NCBI GenBank assembly: GCA_037893225.1
Contig: JAZGUH010000197.1
Span: 124,001 to 188,000, forward strand
Source of the DNA: Hippasteria phrygiana
Lineage: Eukaryota > Echinodermata > Asteroidea > Valvatida > Goniasteridae
Direction of reading: 5' to 3'
DNA: 64,000 nt
Under the pieces are notes generated by a model. It did no database searches and was not told the origin of the DNA. It saw only the letters and a list, made by a program, of their open reading frames with translations. Below are positions 12,249 through 25,493 of this stretch, piece after piece (positions within the stretch are counted from its first letter, which is position 1; each line of letters opens with the position of its first letter). Both the position numbers and the translations under genes were made by a program.

Positions 12249-14774
12249 TTTTTTTTTTTTTTCTTTTTCAGACTTTTTGCCCATAGACTTTGTACACGTT
12301 TTCGTTCTGCCAGGCACTTTGGCTACTTTTATGCAGCCGATTGCCTTTAAACTTAACAGACACTTAGACCAACTGCTCAGGATGCATGCCGATCTTTTAC
12401 GTCATGGTGACGTCATCACGTGATTTTTTATGAATTTTTGAATTTTGAAAATCGTAACATTCATTAAATTATATCTAGCGAACAAAACAAGATATTTTAA
12501 AAATTCTTTTTCTTATAGCTTTGGTATGTCTCAAAGATATGCCTTAAAAAGCGAAAATTGTGTGACGTCATGATGACGTCATCAAAAATGCTTTTTTTTT
12601 TTAACGCATGTAAGGGTCAATCTGATTACAAAAATGTATATATTGAATTTTGCTGTACCCAATTCCAAAATTTCATGATCGTGGCTCACTCAAGTAAGAA
12701 ATAACAGCCATTTCAAAATTTAGACCAAATTCAATATAACACAAAGGAATTCTGGGACGGGCTGATAACCATGGCTATTATGAGCTTGCTGTTTATAAAA
12801 GGGGTTGATTTCTAGTCTTTTTTCAAGTCGCTGAATTTTTGAAGTATTAAAATCGTAACATTCTTTTCAATATATCTAGCGAACAAAACAAGATATTTTC
12901 AAAATTCTTTTTGTTATAGCTTTGGTATGTCTCAAAGATATGCCCTAAAAGGCGAAAATTGTGTGACGTCATGATGACGTCATCAAAAATATGTGTTTTT
13001 TTTAACGCATGTAAGGGTCAATCCGATTACAAAAATGTATACATTGTATTTTTCTGTACCCAATTCCAAAATTTCATGATCGTGGCTCACTCAAGTAAGA
13101 AATGGCAGCCATTTCAAAATTTAGACCAAATTCAATATAACACAAAGGAATTCTGGGACGGGCTGATAACCATGGCTATTATGAGCTTGCTGTTTATAAA
13201 AGGGGTTGATTTCTAGTCTTTTTTCAAGTCGCTGAATTTTTGAAGTATTAAAATCGTAACATTCTTTTCAATATATCTAGCGAACAAAACAAGATATTTT
13301 CAAAATTATTTTTGTTATAGCTTTGGTATGTTTCAAAGATATGCCCTAAAAGGCGAAAATTGTGTGACGTCATGATGACGTCATAAAAAAATTCTTTTTT
13401 CAAGTCGATAGAATATTGCCCATAGCATTTGTAAACGTTTACTTTCTTACCGGCCACATTGGCTACTTTTAAACTTGGCAGACACTTACCCCAACTGCTC
13501 ACAATGTGTGCCGAACCTTTACGTCATGATGACGTCATCACATGTCACGTGACGTCATCTTAAAGGGGCATTTTTCGAAGCCATATATCTACAAAAGTAC
13601 AAGTCCGATTAAGTTGGAACGTAATATCTAGGTATGCCACCGGGTGTTATAGATGAACATTGACATGACGTTATGATCAAGTCATAACATGTCACGTGGT
13701 GTCATCTTAAAGGGGCACTCGCTAGATTATTGCCCTTAGCATTTGTAAACGTTTTCTTTCTTACTGGCCACTTTGGCTACTTTTAAACTTGGCAGACACT
13801 TACCCCAACTGCTCACAACGTGTGGCGAACTTTTACGTCATGATGATGTCATCACATGTCACGTGACGCCATCTTAAAGGGGCATTTTTTCGAAGCCATA
13901 TATCTACAAAAGTACAAGTCCGATTAAGTTGAAACGTAATATCTAGGTATGCCACCGGGTGTTATAGATGGAAATTGACATGACGTTATGATGACGTCAT
14001 CACATGTTACGTGACGTCATCTTAAAGGGGCAGTTTTTGAAGCCATATATATTAAGAAGTACATGTCCGATTAAGTTGAAAAGTAATATCTAGGTAGCCC
14101 AATAGGTTTATAGATCAAAATTGACATGACATTATTATGATGTCATCACATGTCACATGACGTCATCTTAAAGGTGCAGTTTTTGAAGCCATATATAAAC
14201 AAAAGTACAAGTCCGATTAAGTTCAAAAGTAATATCTAGGTAGCCCAGTAGGTATTTTAAATAACAAAATTATTGATGTCATGATTACGTCATCACTCGT
14301 TTCGTGTCATTATCTTAAAGGGGCATTTTTCTCAAAGCCATATATCTTCAAAAGTACAGGTCCGATTTATTTGAAATGTAATATATAGTCGGGTAGGCAA
14401 GCAGGTTTATAGATGAAAATTGACGTGACGTTATGATGACGTCATCACATGTCACGTCACGTTATCTTAAAGGGGCAGTTTTTAAAGCCATACATTGTAT
14501 ATCTACAAAAGTACAAGTTCGATTATTTTAAATGTAATATCTAGGTAGGTCAGCAAGTTTACAGATGAAAATGTACATTACGTTATGATGACGTCATCAC
14601 AAGTGACTATTACAAACAACTTTAATTATTTTCAAAGTCTAACAAAGAAAACTGGCAGCAGCGCGATTGTTTGACAAACTTAAATTATTGTATTCTCATT
14701 TCACATCCAAAAAATAAAAAAACAAAAACGAAACAGCCCTGTGTTTGTCCACAAACACCTCCCATTGGCTCTAG
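12249..14774 (+). mobile_element. Helentron-like tandem element D
   Basis: Leader, two 394-bp modules, then 145-bp modules with a diverged tail (AAGTGACTATTACAAACAAC region near 14600). The 3' end has CGAAACAGCC at 14729-14738, the hairpin at 14741-14758, a twelve-base spacer and CTAG at 14771-14774. The counterpart N (38304-41630) is about 0.8 kb longer because it has two more 394-bp modules. Confidence 0.65.
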
Positions 14775-16465
14775 TTTTTTTTTCTTTTTTTTTTTTTTTT
14801 TTTTGCTTCTTTTTCAGACTTTTTGCCCATAGACTTTGTACACGTTTTCGTTCTGCCAGGCACTTTGGCTACTTTTATGCAGCCGATTGCATTTAAACTT
14901 AGCAGACACTTAGACCAACTGCTCAGAATGCATGCCGAACTTTTACGTCATGATGACGTCATCACGTGATTTTTTATGAATTTTTGAATTTTGAAAATCG
15001 TAACATTCATTAAATTATATCTAGCGAACAAAACAAGATATTTTCAAAATTCTTTTTGTTATAGCTTTGGTATGTCTCAAAGATATGCCTTAAAAAGCGA
15101 AAATTGTGTGACGTCATGATGACGTCATCAAAAATGCTTTTTTTTTTTTACGCATGTAAGGGTCAATCTGATTACAAAAATGTATATATTGAATTTTGCT
15201 GTACCCAATTCCAAAATTTCATGATCGTGGCTCACTCAAGTAAGAAATAACAGCCATTTCAAAATTTAGACCAAATTCAATATAACACAAAGGAATTCTG
15301 GGACGGGCAGATAACCATGGCTATTATGTGCTTGATGTTTATAAAAGGGGTTGATTTCTAGTCTTTTTTCAAGTCGCTGAATTTTTGAAGTATTAAAATC
15401 GTAACATTCTTTTCAATATATCTAGCGAACAAAACAAGATATTTTCAAAATTCTTTTTGTTATAGCTTTGGTATGTCTCAAAGATATGCCCTAAAAGGCG
15501 AAAATTGTGTGACGTCATGATGACGTCATCAACAAATCTTTTTTTTTTAAACGCATGTAAGGGTCAATCCGATTACAAAAATGTATTCGTTGAATTTTCC
15601 TGTACCTAATTCCAAAATTTCATGATCGTGGCTCACTCAAGTGTGAAATAGGAGCCATTTCAAAATTTAGACCAAATTCAATATAACACAAAGGAATTCT
15701 GGGAAGGGCTGATAACCATGGGTATTATGTGCTTGCTGTTTATAAAACGGGTTGATTTCTAGTCTTTTTTCAAGTCGCTAAATTTTTGAAGTTTTAGAAT
15801 CGTAACATTCTTTTCAATATATCTAGCGAACAAAACAAGATATTTTCAAAATTCTTTTTGTTATAGCTTTGGTATGTCTCAAAGATATGCCCTAAAAAGC
15901 GCAAATTGTGTGACGTCATGATGACGTCATGAAAAAAATTATTTTTTCAAGTCGCTAGAATATTGCACATAGCATTTGTAAACGTTTTCTTTCTTACCGG
16001 CCAGTTTGGCTACTTTTAAACTTGGCAGACACTTACCCCAACTGCTCAGAATGTGTGCCTAACTTTTACGTCATGATGACGTCATTACATGTCACGTGAC
16101 GTCATCTTAAAGGGGCATTTTTCGAAGCCATATATCTACAAATGTACAAGTCCGATTCAGTTGAAACACACTATTTAGGTATGCCACCCGGTGTCATAGA
16201 TGAAAATTGACATGACGTTATGATGAAGTCATTACATGTTATGTGATGTCATCTTAAAGGGGCATTCGCTAGGCTATTTCCCATAGCATTTGTACACGAT
16301 TCCTTTTTTAAACCAATCCTTCACACATCCAATAACAACATCTTCATCCCTCCGTCATTGTTAACTAACAAACAACTTTAAATATTGCATACACATTTGA
16401 CATCCAAACTAACAATAAAAAAATTAGAAACAGCCCTGTGTTTGTCCACAAACACTTGCCTCTAG
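14775..16465 (+). mobile_element. Helentron-like tandem element E (right end of first block)
   Basis: This is the shortest full copy. It has a mixed T-run leader, 394-bp modules, a few 145-bp modules and a tail with CACACATCCAATAAC. The 3' end reads AGAAACAGCC at 16426-16435, hairpin 16438-16455, six bases and CTAG at 16462-16465. The sequence then becomes non-repeat (TTTTATTTGAATTTATT), so this is a true outer boundary of the array. About 0.3 kb present in the sister copies F and O is missing here, probably by recombination between modules. Confidence 0.65.
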
Positions 16466-16624
16466 TTTTATTTGAATTTATTACTGTAAAATAACGTTTT
16501 TTCGGGGGATTATTCAGTCATCAGTGTGTTCTGGGCCCAATTTCATGGCTCTGCTTACCGTTAGCGAAAAAATCCTGCTTACTGTAGCAGAACATTTTGT
16601 GGTTACGGCAAGCGTATTTCACGA
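16466..16624 (+). repeat. Array right flank with truncated GGGCCC MITE
   Basis: These bases match 43614-43771. From 16533 they are the first 91 bases or so of the TIR element described at 43681-43933 (GGGCCCAATTTCATGGCTCT start). Homology stops at TATTTCACG, where a different palindromic repeat begins. The MITE is thus truncated here and complete at the other end of the duplication. Confidence 0.7.
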
Positions 16625-16731
16625 TGGTAAGAATAATTTCATGAGGTGACAGATTGAATGTTCCATTCCACGAGGCGAAGCCGAGTGGAATGGGACATTC
16701 CATCTGTCACCGAATGAAATTATTCTTACCA
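16625..16731. repeat. Near-perfect palindrome of about 105 bp
   Basis: GGTAAGAATAATTTCAT at the left is mirrored by ATGAAATTATTCTTACC at the right. The inner arms GTTCCATTCCAC and GTGGAATGGGAC flank a loop GAGGCGAAGCCGA. One arm and its flank recur at about 59386-59442, next to the second Crypton-like element, so it is a dispersed fold-back repeat. Confidence 0.75.
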
Positions 16732-16764
16732 TTGCACGAATGTGAAACATTCATTATTTGTTTT

Positions 16765-17275
16765 ATACAACGCCTGAATAAATCCGACAGATTGCATGCA
16801 TGGATTTCTTGGTGTAACGTTACAACGTGCCGTTTACCTTCTCAGTCCCGCATAAAACCGCGAAAAAATATTGTCGAGTTCCGAATCAGTTAAAGCTTCA
16901 ATTGTTGTTGTTCCTGCGTGTCTTGCAAATTCATCTAATCGTTTCACTGCATTTTTTGTCTCTTTGTATTTGGAGCGTCAGCATCGCCTACGAGTTCCAA
17001 TATTTCGTCGTCTGTTAGGAGAACAAACCGCGGCAGTTCGGGAAACTCGGCCGCCATGTTGTGTGAATGACAGCCCTGTATGTAGCGCCACCATAATGAC
17101 CGTGAAATTAGGGAAGTTCTTTTGGTTCTATCAATGCGCGCGCACCGTTTGATAGAACCATGTGATAGAACGTTTTGGGCGGTGCGGGTTCGCGTCGTGT
17201 GATGGGTCGAATAATTCAATGCACGTGATCGACGATCCACCAATCGGATGGCTGGGATTTATTCAGGTGTTGTAT
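16765..17275 (-). mobile_element. 511-bp TIR element carrying Crypton-like gene fragment, copy 1
   Basis: Perfect 21-bp inverted ends ATACAACGCCTGAATAAATC(C) at 16765-16785 and 17255-17275 (one mismatch pair allowed) bound a 511-bp unit. Possible TA duplications flank it. The interior, read on the minus strand, holds the start of a DUF3504/Crypton-recombinase-like protein. The same structure lies inverted at 58917-59386. The superfamily of the TIRs is not identified. Confidence 0.6.
16795..17057 (-). pseudogene. Crypton/DUF3504-like N-terminal fragment, frameshifted copy
   Basis: The minus-strand frame starts at the ATG 17057-17055 (context AACATGGCGG) and reads MAAEFPELPRF then LLTDDEILELVGDADAPNTK. 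About four bases are missing at the KRQ-K position compared with the copy at 59099-59362, which shifts the frame. The later part (SRFYAGLRR) is still recognisable in another frame. The NTK start, helical stretch and FYxxxRR pattern resemble the core-binding part of Crypton-type tyrosine recombinases and their domesticated relatives. The catalytic domain is absent. Confidence 0.55.
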
Positions 17276-17753
17276 AATCTGATCTAACGTTAGGCGAGAT
17301 TTCAAAAAAAGTTACATGAAGAGGCATTTTTAGTAGAAAGGTGTAACATACTTTTTATACCCAATTAATGTGCACCGAATTAAAATATATACGTTACCAA
17401 GCTGAATTATGAGTCCTTCCTCTTGAAAATTAACCCACAAATCCGACAAGGAAAATAGCAGACGACATCATGAACATATCACATTATTCTCTAAATAGTA
17501 TGGTACTGTATTTGTATGTCCACTTACCGCACAATACTATGGGATTTCAGACTAGTCAGGTACGTACACACACTCAAGGTCAAGTTACCAGGCACCAGAC
17601 TTGTGAGAGCGACACATGCAACGGCGCAGTAGAAAAACAGCACGATAAATAGCCAGAAATGATCATATCCTTTTTCTGCAAATGTTTTCAGGCTTTTCCA
17701 CTGCCCTGTATTGAAAATCTATGAGAGGGTTTTAAAGGTATTTTCGACTGTTT
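17276..17753. other. Unassigned intergenic stretch
   Basis: Mixed-composition DNA with only short chance frames (largest 60 codons at 17470-17652). I see no repeat, RNA gene or recognisable coding here. It separates the TIR element from the first 5' hairpin of the second array block. Confidence 0.5.
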
Positions 17754-17975
17754 GGCTGTTTCGAAAGTTTTTCGAAACAGCCTTTGTTTTCGTTAAGATT
17801 TTTTGGCTGTTTCGAAAGTTTTTCGAAACAGCCCTTGTTTTCGTTAAGATTTTTTTTTTTTTCTTTTTTTTTTTTTTGGCTGTTTCGAAAGTTTTTCGAA
17901 ACAGCCCTTGTTTTCGTTAAGATTTTTTTTTTTTTCTTTTTTTTTTTGGCTGTTTCGTAGTTTTACGAAACAGCC
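17754..17975 (+). repeat. Four stacked 5'-terminal hairpins of the Helentron-like family
   Basis: Hairpins GGCTGTTTCG...CGAAACAGCC occur at 17754-17782, 17805-17833, 17878-17906 and 17948-17975. The first three have the loop AAAGTTTTT. The fourth has a paired change (CGTAG/TACG region). Each is followed by TTGTTTTCGTTAAGAT and a T-run, but only the last leads into a full element body. The others are 51-73-bp 5'-end-only fragments stacked head to tail in T-runs. Confidence 0.8.
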
Positions 17976-17992
17976 CTTGTTTTCGTTAAGAT

Positions 17993-18024
<32 letters not shown>

Positions 18025-20001
18025 TTGCTTCTTTTTCAGACTTTTTGCCCATAGACTTTGTACACGTTTTCTTTCTACCAGGCACTTTGGCTACTTTGAT
18101 GCAGCCGATTGCCTTTAAACTTAGCAGACACTTAGACCAACTGCTCAGGATGCATGCCGAACTTTTACGTCATGATGACGTCATCACGTGATTTTTTATG
18201 AATTTTTGAAATTTCAAAATCGTAACATTCTTTTCAATATATCTAGCGAACAAAACAAGGTATTTTCAAAATTCTTTTTGTTATAGCTTTGGTATGTCTC
18301 AAAGATATGCCCTAAAAAGCGAAAATTGTGTGACGTTATGATGACGTCATCAAAAATATGTTTTTTTTTAAACGCATGTAAGGGTCAATCCGATTACAAA
18401 AATGTATACATTGAATTTTCCTGTACCCAATTCCAAAATTTCATGATCGTGGCTCACTCAAGTAAGAAATGACAGCCATTTCAAAATTTAGACCAAATTC
18501 AATATAACACAAAGGAATTCTGGGACGGGCAGATAACCATGGCTATTATGTGCTTGATGTTTATAAAAGGGGTTGATTTCTAGTCTTTTTTCAAGTCGCT
18601 GAATTTTTGAAGTATTAAAATCGTAACATTCTTTTCAATATATCTAGCGAACAAAACAAGATATTTTCAAAATTCTTTTTGTTATAGCTTTGGTATGTCT
18701 CAAAGATATGCCCTAAAAAGCGCAAATTGTGTGACGTCATGATGACGTCATCAACAAATCTTTTTTTTTTAAACGCATGTAAGGGTCAATCCGATTACAA
18801 AAATGTATTCGTTGAATTTTCCTGTACCTAATTCCAAAATTTCATGATCGTGGCTCACTCAAGTGTGAAATAGGAGCCATTTCAAAATTTAGACCAAATT
18901 CAATATAACACAAAGGAATTCTGGGAAGGACTGATAACCATGGGTATTATGTGCTTGCTGTTTATAAAACGGGTTGATTTCTAGTCTTTTTTCAAGTCGC
19001 TAAATTTTTGAAGTTTTAGAATCGTAACATTCTTTTCAATATATCTAGCGAACAAAACAAGATATTTTCAAAATTCTTTTTGTTATAGCTTTGGTATGTC
19101 TCAAAGATATGCCCTAAAAAGCGCAAATTGTGTGACGTCATGATGACGTCATGAAAAAAAATCTTTTTTCAAGTCGCTAGAATATTGCACATAGCATTTG
19201 TAAACGTTTTCTTTCTTACCGGCCACTTTGGCTACTTTTAAACTTGGCAGACACTTACACCAACTGCTCACAATGTGTGCCGAACTTTTACGTCATGATG
19301 ACGTCATCACATGTCACGTGACGTCATCTTAAAGGGGCATTTTTCGAAGCCATATATCTACAAAAGTACAAGTCCGATTAAGTTGGAACGTAATATCTAG
19401 GTATGCCACCGGGTGTTATAGATGAACATTGACATGACGTTATGATCAAGTCATAACATGTCACGTGGTGTCATCTTAAAGGGGCACTCGCTAGATTATT
19501 GCCCATAGCATTTGTAAACGTTTTCTTTCTTACCGGCCAGTTTGGCTACTTTTAAACTTGGCAGACACTTACCCCAACTGCTCAGAATGTGTGCCTAACT
19601 TTTACGTCATGATGACGTCATTACATGTCACGTGACGTCATCTTAAAGGGGCATTTTTCGAAGCCATATATCTACAAATGTACAAGTCCGATTCAGTTGA
19701 AACACACTATTTAGGTATGCCACCCGGTGTCATAGATGAAAATTGACATGACGTTATGATGAAGTCATTACATGTTATGTGATGTCATCTTAAAGGGGCA
19801 TTCGCTAGGCTATTTCCCATAGCATTTGTACACGATTCCTTTTTTAAACCAATCCTTCACACATCCAATAACAACATCTTCATCCCTCCCTCATTGTTAA
19901 CAAACAAACAACTTTAAATATTGCATACACATTTGACATCCAAACTAACAATAAAAAAATTAGAAACAGCCCTGTGTTTGTCCACAAACACTTGCCTCTA
20001 G
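17948..20001 (+). mobile_element. Helentron-like element F with intact 5' end
   Basis: This copy has both ends: the 5' hairpin at 17948-17975 and, at the 3' end, AGAAACAGCC at 19962-19971, the hairpin and CTAG at 19998-20001. The 5' GGCTGTTTCG is the inverted complement of CGAAACAGCC (one mismatch in this 3' copy). That arrangement is the asymmetric terminal inverted repeat of Helitron2-type elements. The body has 394-bp then 145-bp modules and shares its tail with E and O. It is the best reference copy for the family. Confidence 0.7.
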
Positions 20002-22332
20002 TTTTTTTTTTTTTTTCTTTTTCAGACTTTTTGCCCATAGCATTTGTACACGTTTTCTTTCTGCCAGGCACTTTGGCTACTTTTATGCAGCCGATTGCCT
20101 TTAAACTTAACAGACACTTAGACCAACTGCTCAGGATGCATGCCGAACTTTTACGTCATGATGACGTCATCACGTGATTTTTTATGAATTTTTGAATTTT
20201 GAAAATCGTAACATTCATTAAATTATATCTAGCGAACAAAACAAGATATTTTCAAAATTCTTTTTCTTATAGCTTTGGTATGTCTCAAAGATATGCCTTA
20301 AAAAGCGAAAATTGTGTGACGTCATGATGACGTCATCAAAAATGCTTTTTTTTTTTAACGCATGTAAGGGTCAATCTGATTACAAAAATGTATACATTGT
20401 ATTTTTCTGTACCCAATTCCAAAATTTCATGATCGTGGCTCACTCAAGTAACAAATGACAGCCATTTCAAAATTTAGACCAAATTCAATATAACACAAAG
20501 GAATTCTGGGACGGGCTGATAACCATGGCTATTATGAGCTTGCTGTTTATAAAAGGGGTTGATTTCTAGTCTTTTTTCAAGTCGCTGAATTTTTGAAGTA
20601 TTAAAATCGTAACATTCTTTTCAATATATCTAGCGAACAAAACAAGATATTTTCAAAATTCTTTTTGTTATAGCTTTGGTATGTCTCAAAGATATGCCCT
20701 AAAAGGCGAAAATTGTGTGACGTCATGATGACGTCATCAAAAATATTTTTTTTTTTTAACGCATGTAAGGGTCAATCCGATTACAAAAATGTATACATTG
20801 TATTTTTCTGTACCCAATTCCAAAATTTCATGATCGTGGCTCACTCAAGTAAGAAATGACAGCCATTTCAAAATTTAGACCAAATTCAATATAACACAAA
20901 GGAATTCTGGGACGGGCTGATAACCATGGCTATTATGAGCTTGCTGTTTATAAAAGGGGTTGATTTCTAGTCTTTTTTCAAGTCGCTGAATTTTTGAAGT
21001 TTTAAAATCGTAACATTCTTTTCAATATATCTAGCGAACAAAACAAGATATTTTCAAAATTATTTTTGTTACAGCTTTGGTATGTCTCAAAGATATGCCC
21101 TAAATGGCGAAAATTGTGTGACGTCATGATGACGTCATCAACAATATTTTTTTTTTTAAACGCATGTAAGGGTCAATCTGATTACAAAAATGTATACATT
21201 GTATTTTTCTGTACCCAATTCCAAAATTTCATGATCGTGGCTCACTCAAGTAAGAAATAACAGCCATTTCAAAATTTAGACCAAATTCAATATAACACAA
21301 AGGAATTCTGGGAAGGGCTGATAACCATGGCTATTATGAGCTTGCTGTTTATAAAAGGGGTTGATTTCTAGTCTTTTTTCAAGTCGCTGAATTTTTGAAG
21401 TTTTAAAATCGTAACATTCTTTTCAATATATCTAGCGAACAAAACAAGATATTTTAAAAATTCTTTTTGTTATAGCTTTGGTATGTCTCAAAGATATGCC
21501 ATAAAAAGCGCAAATTGTGTGACGTCATGATGACGTCATGAAAAAAATTCTTTTTTCAAGTCGCTAGAATATTGCACATAGCATTTGTAAACGTTTTCTT
21601 TCTTACCGGCCACTTTGGCTACTTTTAAACTTGGCAGACACTTACACCAACTGCTCACAATGTGTGGCGAACTTTTACGTCATGATGACGTCATCACATG
21701 TCACGTGACGTCATCTTAAAGGGGCATTTTTTCGAAGCCATATATCTACAAAAGTACAAGTCCGATTAAGTTGAAACGTAATATCTAGGTATGCCACCGG
21801 GTGTTATAGATGAACATTGACATGATGTTATGATTACGTCATCACATGTCACGTGACGTCATCTTAAAGGGGCAGTTTTTGAAGCCATATATAAACAAAA
21901 GTACAAGTTCGATTAAGTTGAAAAGTAATATCTAGGTAGCCCAATAGGTTTCTAGATGAAAATTGACATGACATTATTATGATGTCATCACATGTCACAT
22001 GACGTCATCTTAAAGGTGCAGTTTTTGAAGCCATATATAAACAAAAGTACAAGTCCGATTAAGTTGAAACATGTATCTAGGTATGCCACCGGGTGTTATA
22101 GGTGAACATTGACTTGACGTTATGAAGTGATCACATGTCACGTGATGTCATTTTAAAGGGGCATTCGCTACACTATTCCCCATAACATTTGTACTCGATT
22201 TCTTTCTTTAAACCAATCCTTCACACATCCAATAACGTTAATTATTGTATAAACATTTGACTAACTAACACAATAAAAAAAACACGAAACAGCCCTGTGT
22301 TTGTCCACGGGACAAACACATAACATGTCTAG
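20002..22332 (+). mobile_element. Helentron-like tandem element G
   Basis: Starts with a T-run straight after CTAG. It has three 394-bp modules, then 145-bp modules and the same tail and long hairpin as element B (GTGTTTGTCC-ACG-GGACAAACAC). CGAAACAGCC is at 22285-22294 and CTAG at 22329-22332. The shared tail but different body relative to B suggests exchange between copies through the modules. Confidence 0.65.
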
Positions 22333-25300
22333 TTTTTTTTTGCTTCTTTTTCAGACTTTTTGCCCATAGACTTTGTACACGTTTTCGTTCTGCCAGGCAC
22401 TTTGGCTACTTTTATGCAGCCGATTGCCTTTAAACTAAACAGACACTTAGACCAACTGCTCAGGATGCATGCCGAACTTTTACGTCATGATGACGTCATC
22501 ACGTGATTTTTTATGAATTTTTGAATTTTGAAAATCGTAACATTCATTAAATTATATCTAGCGAACAAAACAAGATATTTTCAAAATTCTTTTTCTTATA
22601 GCTTTGGTATGTCTCAAAGATATGCCTTAAAAAGCGAAAATTGTGTGACGTCATGATGACGTCATCAAAAATGCTTTTTTTTTTTAACGCATGTAAGGGT
22701 CAATCTGATTGCAAAAATGTATATATTGAATTTTGCTGTACCCAATTCCAAAATTTCATGATCGTGGCTCACTCAAGTAAGAAATGACAGCCATTTCAAA
22801 ATTTAGACCAAATTCAATATAACACAAAGGAATTCTGGGACGGGCTGATAACCATGGCTATTATGAGCTTGCTGTTTATAAAAGGGGTTGATTTCTAGTC
22901 TTTTTTCAAGTCGCTGAATTTTTGAAGTTTTAAAATCGTAACATTCTTTTCAATATATCTAGCGAACAAAACAAGATATTTTCAAAATTATTTTTGTTAC
23001 AGCTTTGGTATGTCTCAAAGATATGCCCTAAATGGCGAAAATTGTGTGACGTCATGATGACGTCATCAACAATATTTTTTTTTAAAAACGCATGTAACGG
23101 TCAATCTGATTACAAAAATGTATACATTGTATTTTTCTGTACCCAATTCCAAAATTTCATGATCGTGGCTCACTCAAGTGTGAAATAGGAGCCATTTCAA
23201 AATTTAGACCAAATTCAATATAACACAAAGGAATTCTGGGAAGGGCTGATAACCATGGGTATTATGTGCTTGCTGTTTATAAAACGGGTTGATTTCTAGT
23301 CTTTTTTCAAGTCGCTAAATTTTTGAAGTTTTAGAATCGTAACATTCTTTTCAATATATCTAGCGAACAAAACAAGATATTTTCAAAATTCTTTTTGTTA
23401 TAGCTTTGGTATGTCTCAAAGATATGCCCTAAAAAGCGCAAATTGTGTGACGTCATGATGACGTCATGAAAAAAAAATTTTTTTCAAGTCGCTAGAATAT
23501 TGCACATAGCATTTGTAAACTTTTTCTTTCTTACCGGCCACTTTGGCTACTTTTAAACTTGGCAGACACTTACACCAACTGCTCACAATGTGTGCCGAAC
23601 TTTTACGTCATGATGACGTCATCACATGTCACGTGACGTCATCTTAAAGGGGCATTTTTCGAAGCCATATATCTACAAAAGTACAAGTCCGATTAAGTTG
23701 GAACGTAATATCTAGGTATGCCACCGGGTGTTATAGATGAACATTGACATGACGTTATGATCAAGTCATAACATGTCACGTGGTGTCATCTTAAAGGGGC
23801 ACTCGCTAGATTATTGCCCATAGCATTTGTAAACGTTTTCTTTCTCACCGGCCAGTTTGGCTACTTTTAAACTTGGCAGACACTTACCCCAACTGCTCAG
23901 AATGTGTGCCTAACTTTTACGTCATGATGACGTCATTACATGTCACGTGACGTCATCTTAAAGGGGCATTTTTCGAAGCCATATATCTACAAAAGTACAA
24001 GTCCGATTCAGTTGGAACGTAAGGTATGCCACCTGGTGTTATAGATGAAAATTGACATGACGTTATGATCAAGTCATAACATGTCACGTGGTGTCATCTT
24101 AAAGGGGCACTCGCTAGATTATTGCCTATAGCATTTGTACACGTTTTCTTTCTTACCGGCACTTTGGGTACTTTTAAACTTGACAGACACTTAGACTAAC
24201 TGCTCACAATGTGTGCCGAACTTTTACCTCTTGATGACGTCATCACATGCCACGTGACGTCATCTTAAAGGGGCAGTTTTTGAAGCCATATATCTACAAA
24301 AGTACAAATTCGATTAAGTTGAAAAGTAATATCTAGGTAGCCCAGTAGGTTTATAGCTGAAAATTGACATGACATTATCATAATTGATGTCATCACATGT
24401 CACGTGACGTCATCTTAAAGGGGCAGTTTTTGAAGCCATATGTCTACAAAAGCACAAGTCCGATTAAGTTTAAAAGTAATATCTAGGTAGCCTAGTAGGT
24501 TTATAGATAAAAATTGAATTGACGTTATGATGACGTCATCACATGTCACGTGACGTCATCTTAAAGGGGCAGTTTTTGAAGCCATATATAAACAAAATTA
24601 CAAGTTCGATTAAGTTGAAAAGTAATATCTAGGTAGCCCAGTAGGTTTATAGCTGAAAATTGACATGACATTATCATGATGTCATCACATGTCACGTGTG
24701 TCATCTTAAAGGGGCAGTTTTTGAAGCCATATCTACAAAAGTACAAGCTCGATTAAGTTGAAATGTAATATCTAAGTAGGCCAGCAGGTTTATAGATGAA
24801 AATTGACATGACGTTATGATGACTTCATCACATGTCACCTGACGTCATCTTAAAGGGGCAGTTTTTGAAGCCACATATAAACAAAAGTACAAGTTCGATT
24901 AAGTTGAAATGTAATATCTAGGTACGTCTGCAAGTTTATAGATGAAAATTGACATGACATTATGATGATGTCATCACATGTCACGTGACGTCATCTTAAA
25001 GGTGGATTCTTCGAAGCCATATATCTACAGAATTACAAGTCCAATGAAATTGAAACGTGATAATGTAGGTATGCTAGCAGGCGTTATTGACAAAAATTAC
25101 ATGACGTCATGATGACATCATTATACGATTTTCTAGTAATTTTTTAGTTTTTAAACCCCAAAGCCATATCTCATCAAACCTACATGCTAATTTCAAAAAA
25201 CAATTTGTAATACATTTGTTAAGTGATAGGTACTTACATATGAATGTGCAAAATGTGTGACATCACAATGACATCATCATGGTCACAAACTGCAAGTATG

Positions 25301-25470
25301 CTCACATTTCCAAAACAATTATGATTAAGGATACGTAATTGCTTGAATGTAAAACAAGATTTTGTTTCATCTACCATTGATATCTCATCAAGAATTAGAA
25401 TCATACTCCCACAAAAAAAACAAAAACACCCGAAACAGCCCTGTGTTTGTACACAAACACCAGTTTCTAG
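22333..25470 (+). mobile_element. Helentron-like tandem element H
   Basis: T-run/GCTTC leader, two 394-bp modules and a long series of 145-bp modules up to about 25110, then a tail without CREs. The 3' end has CGAAACAGCC at 25431-25440, a hairpin GTGTTTGT-AC-ACAAACAC at 25443-25460 (18 bp, fully palindromic), six bases and CTAG at 25467-25470. Confidence 0.65.
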
Positions 25471-25493
25471 TTTTTTTTTCTTTTTTTTTTTTT

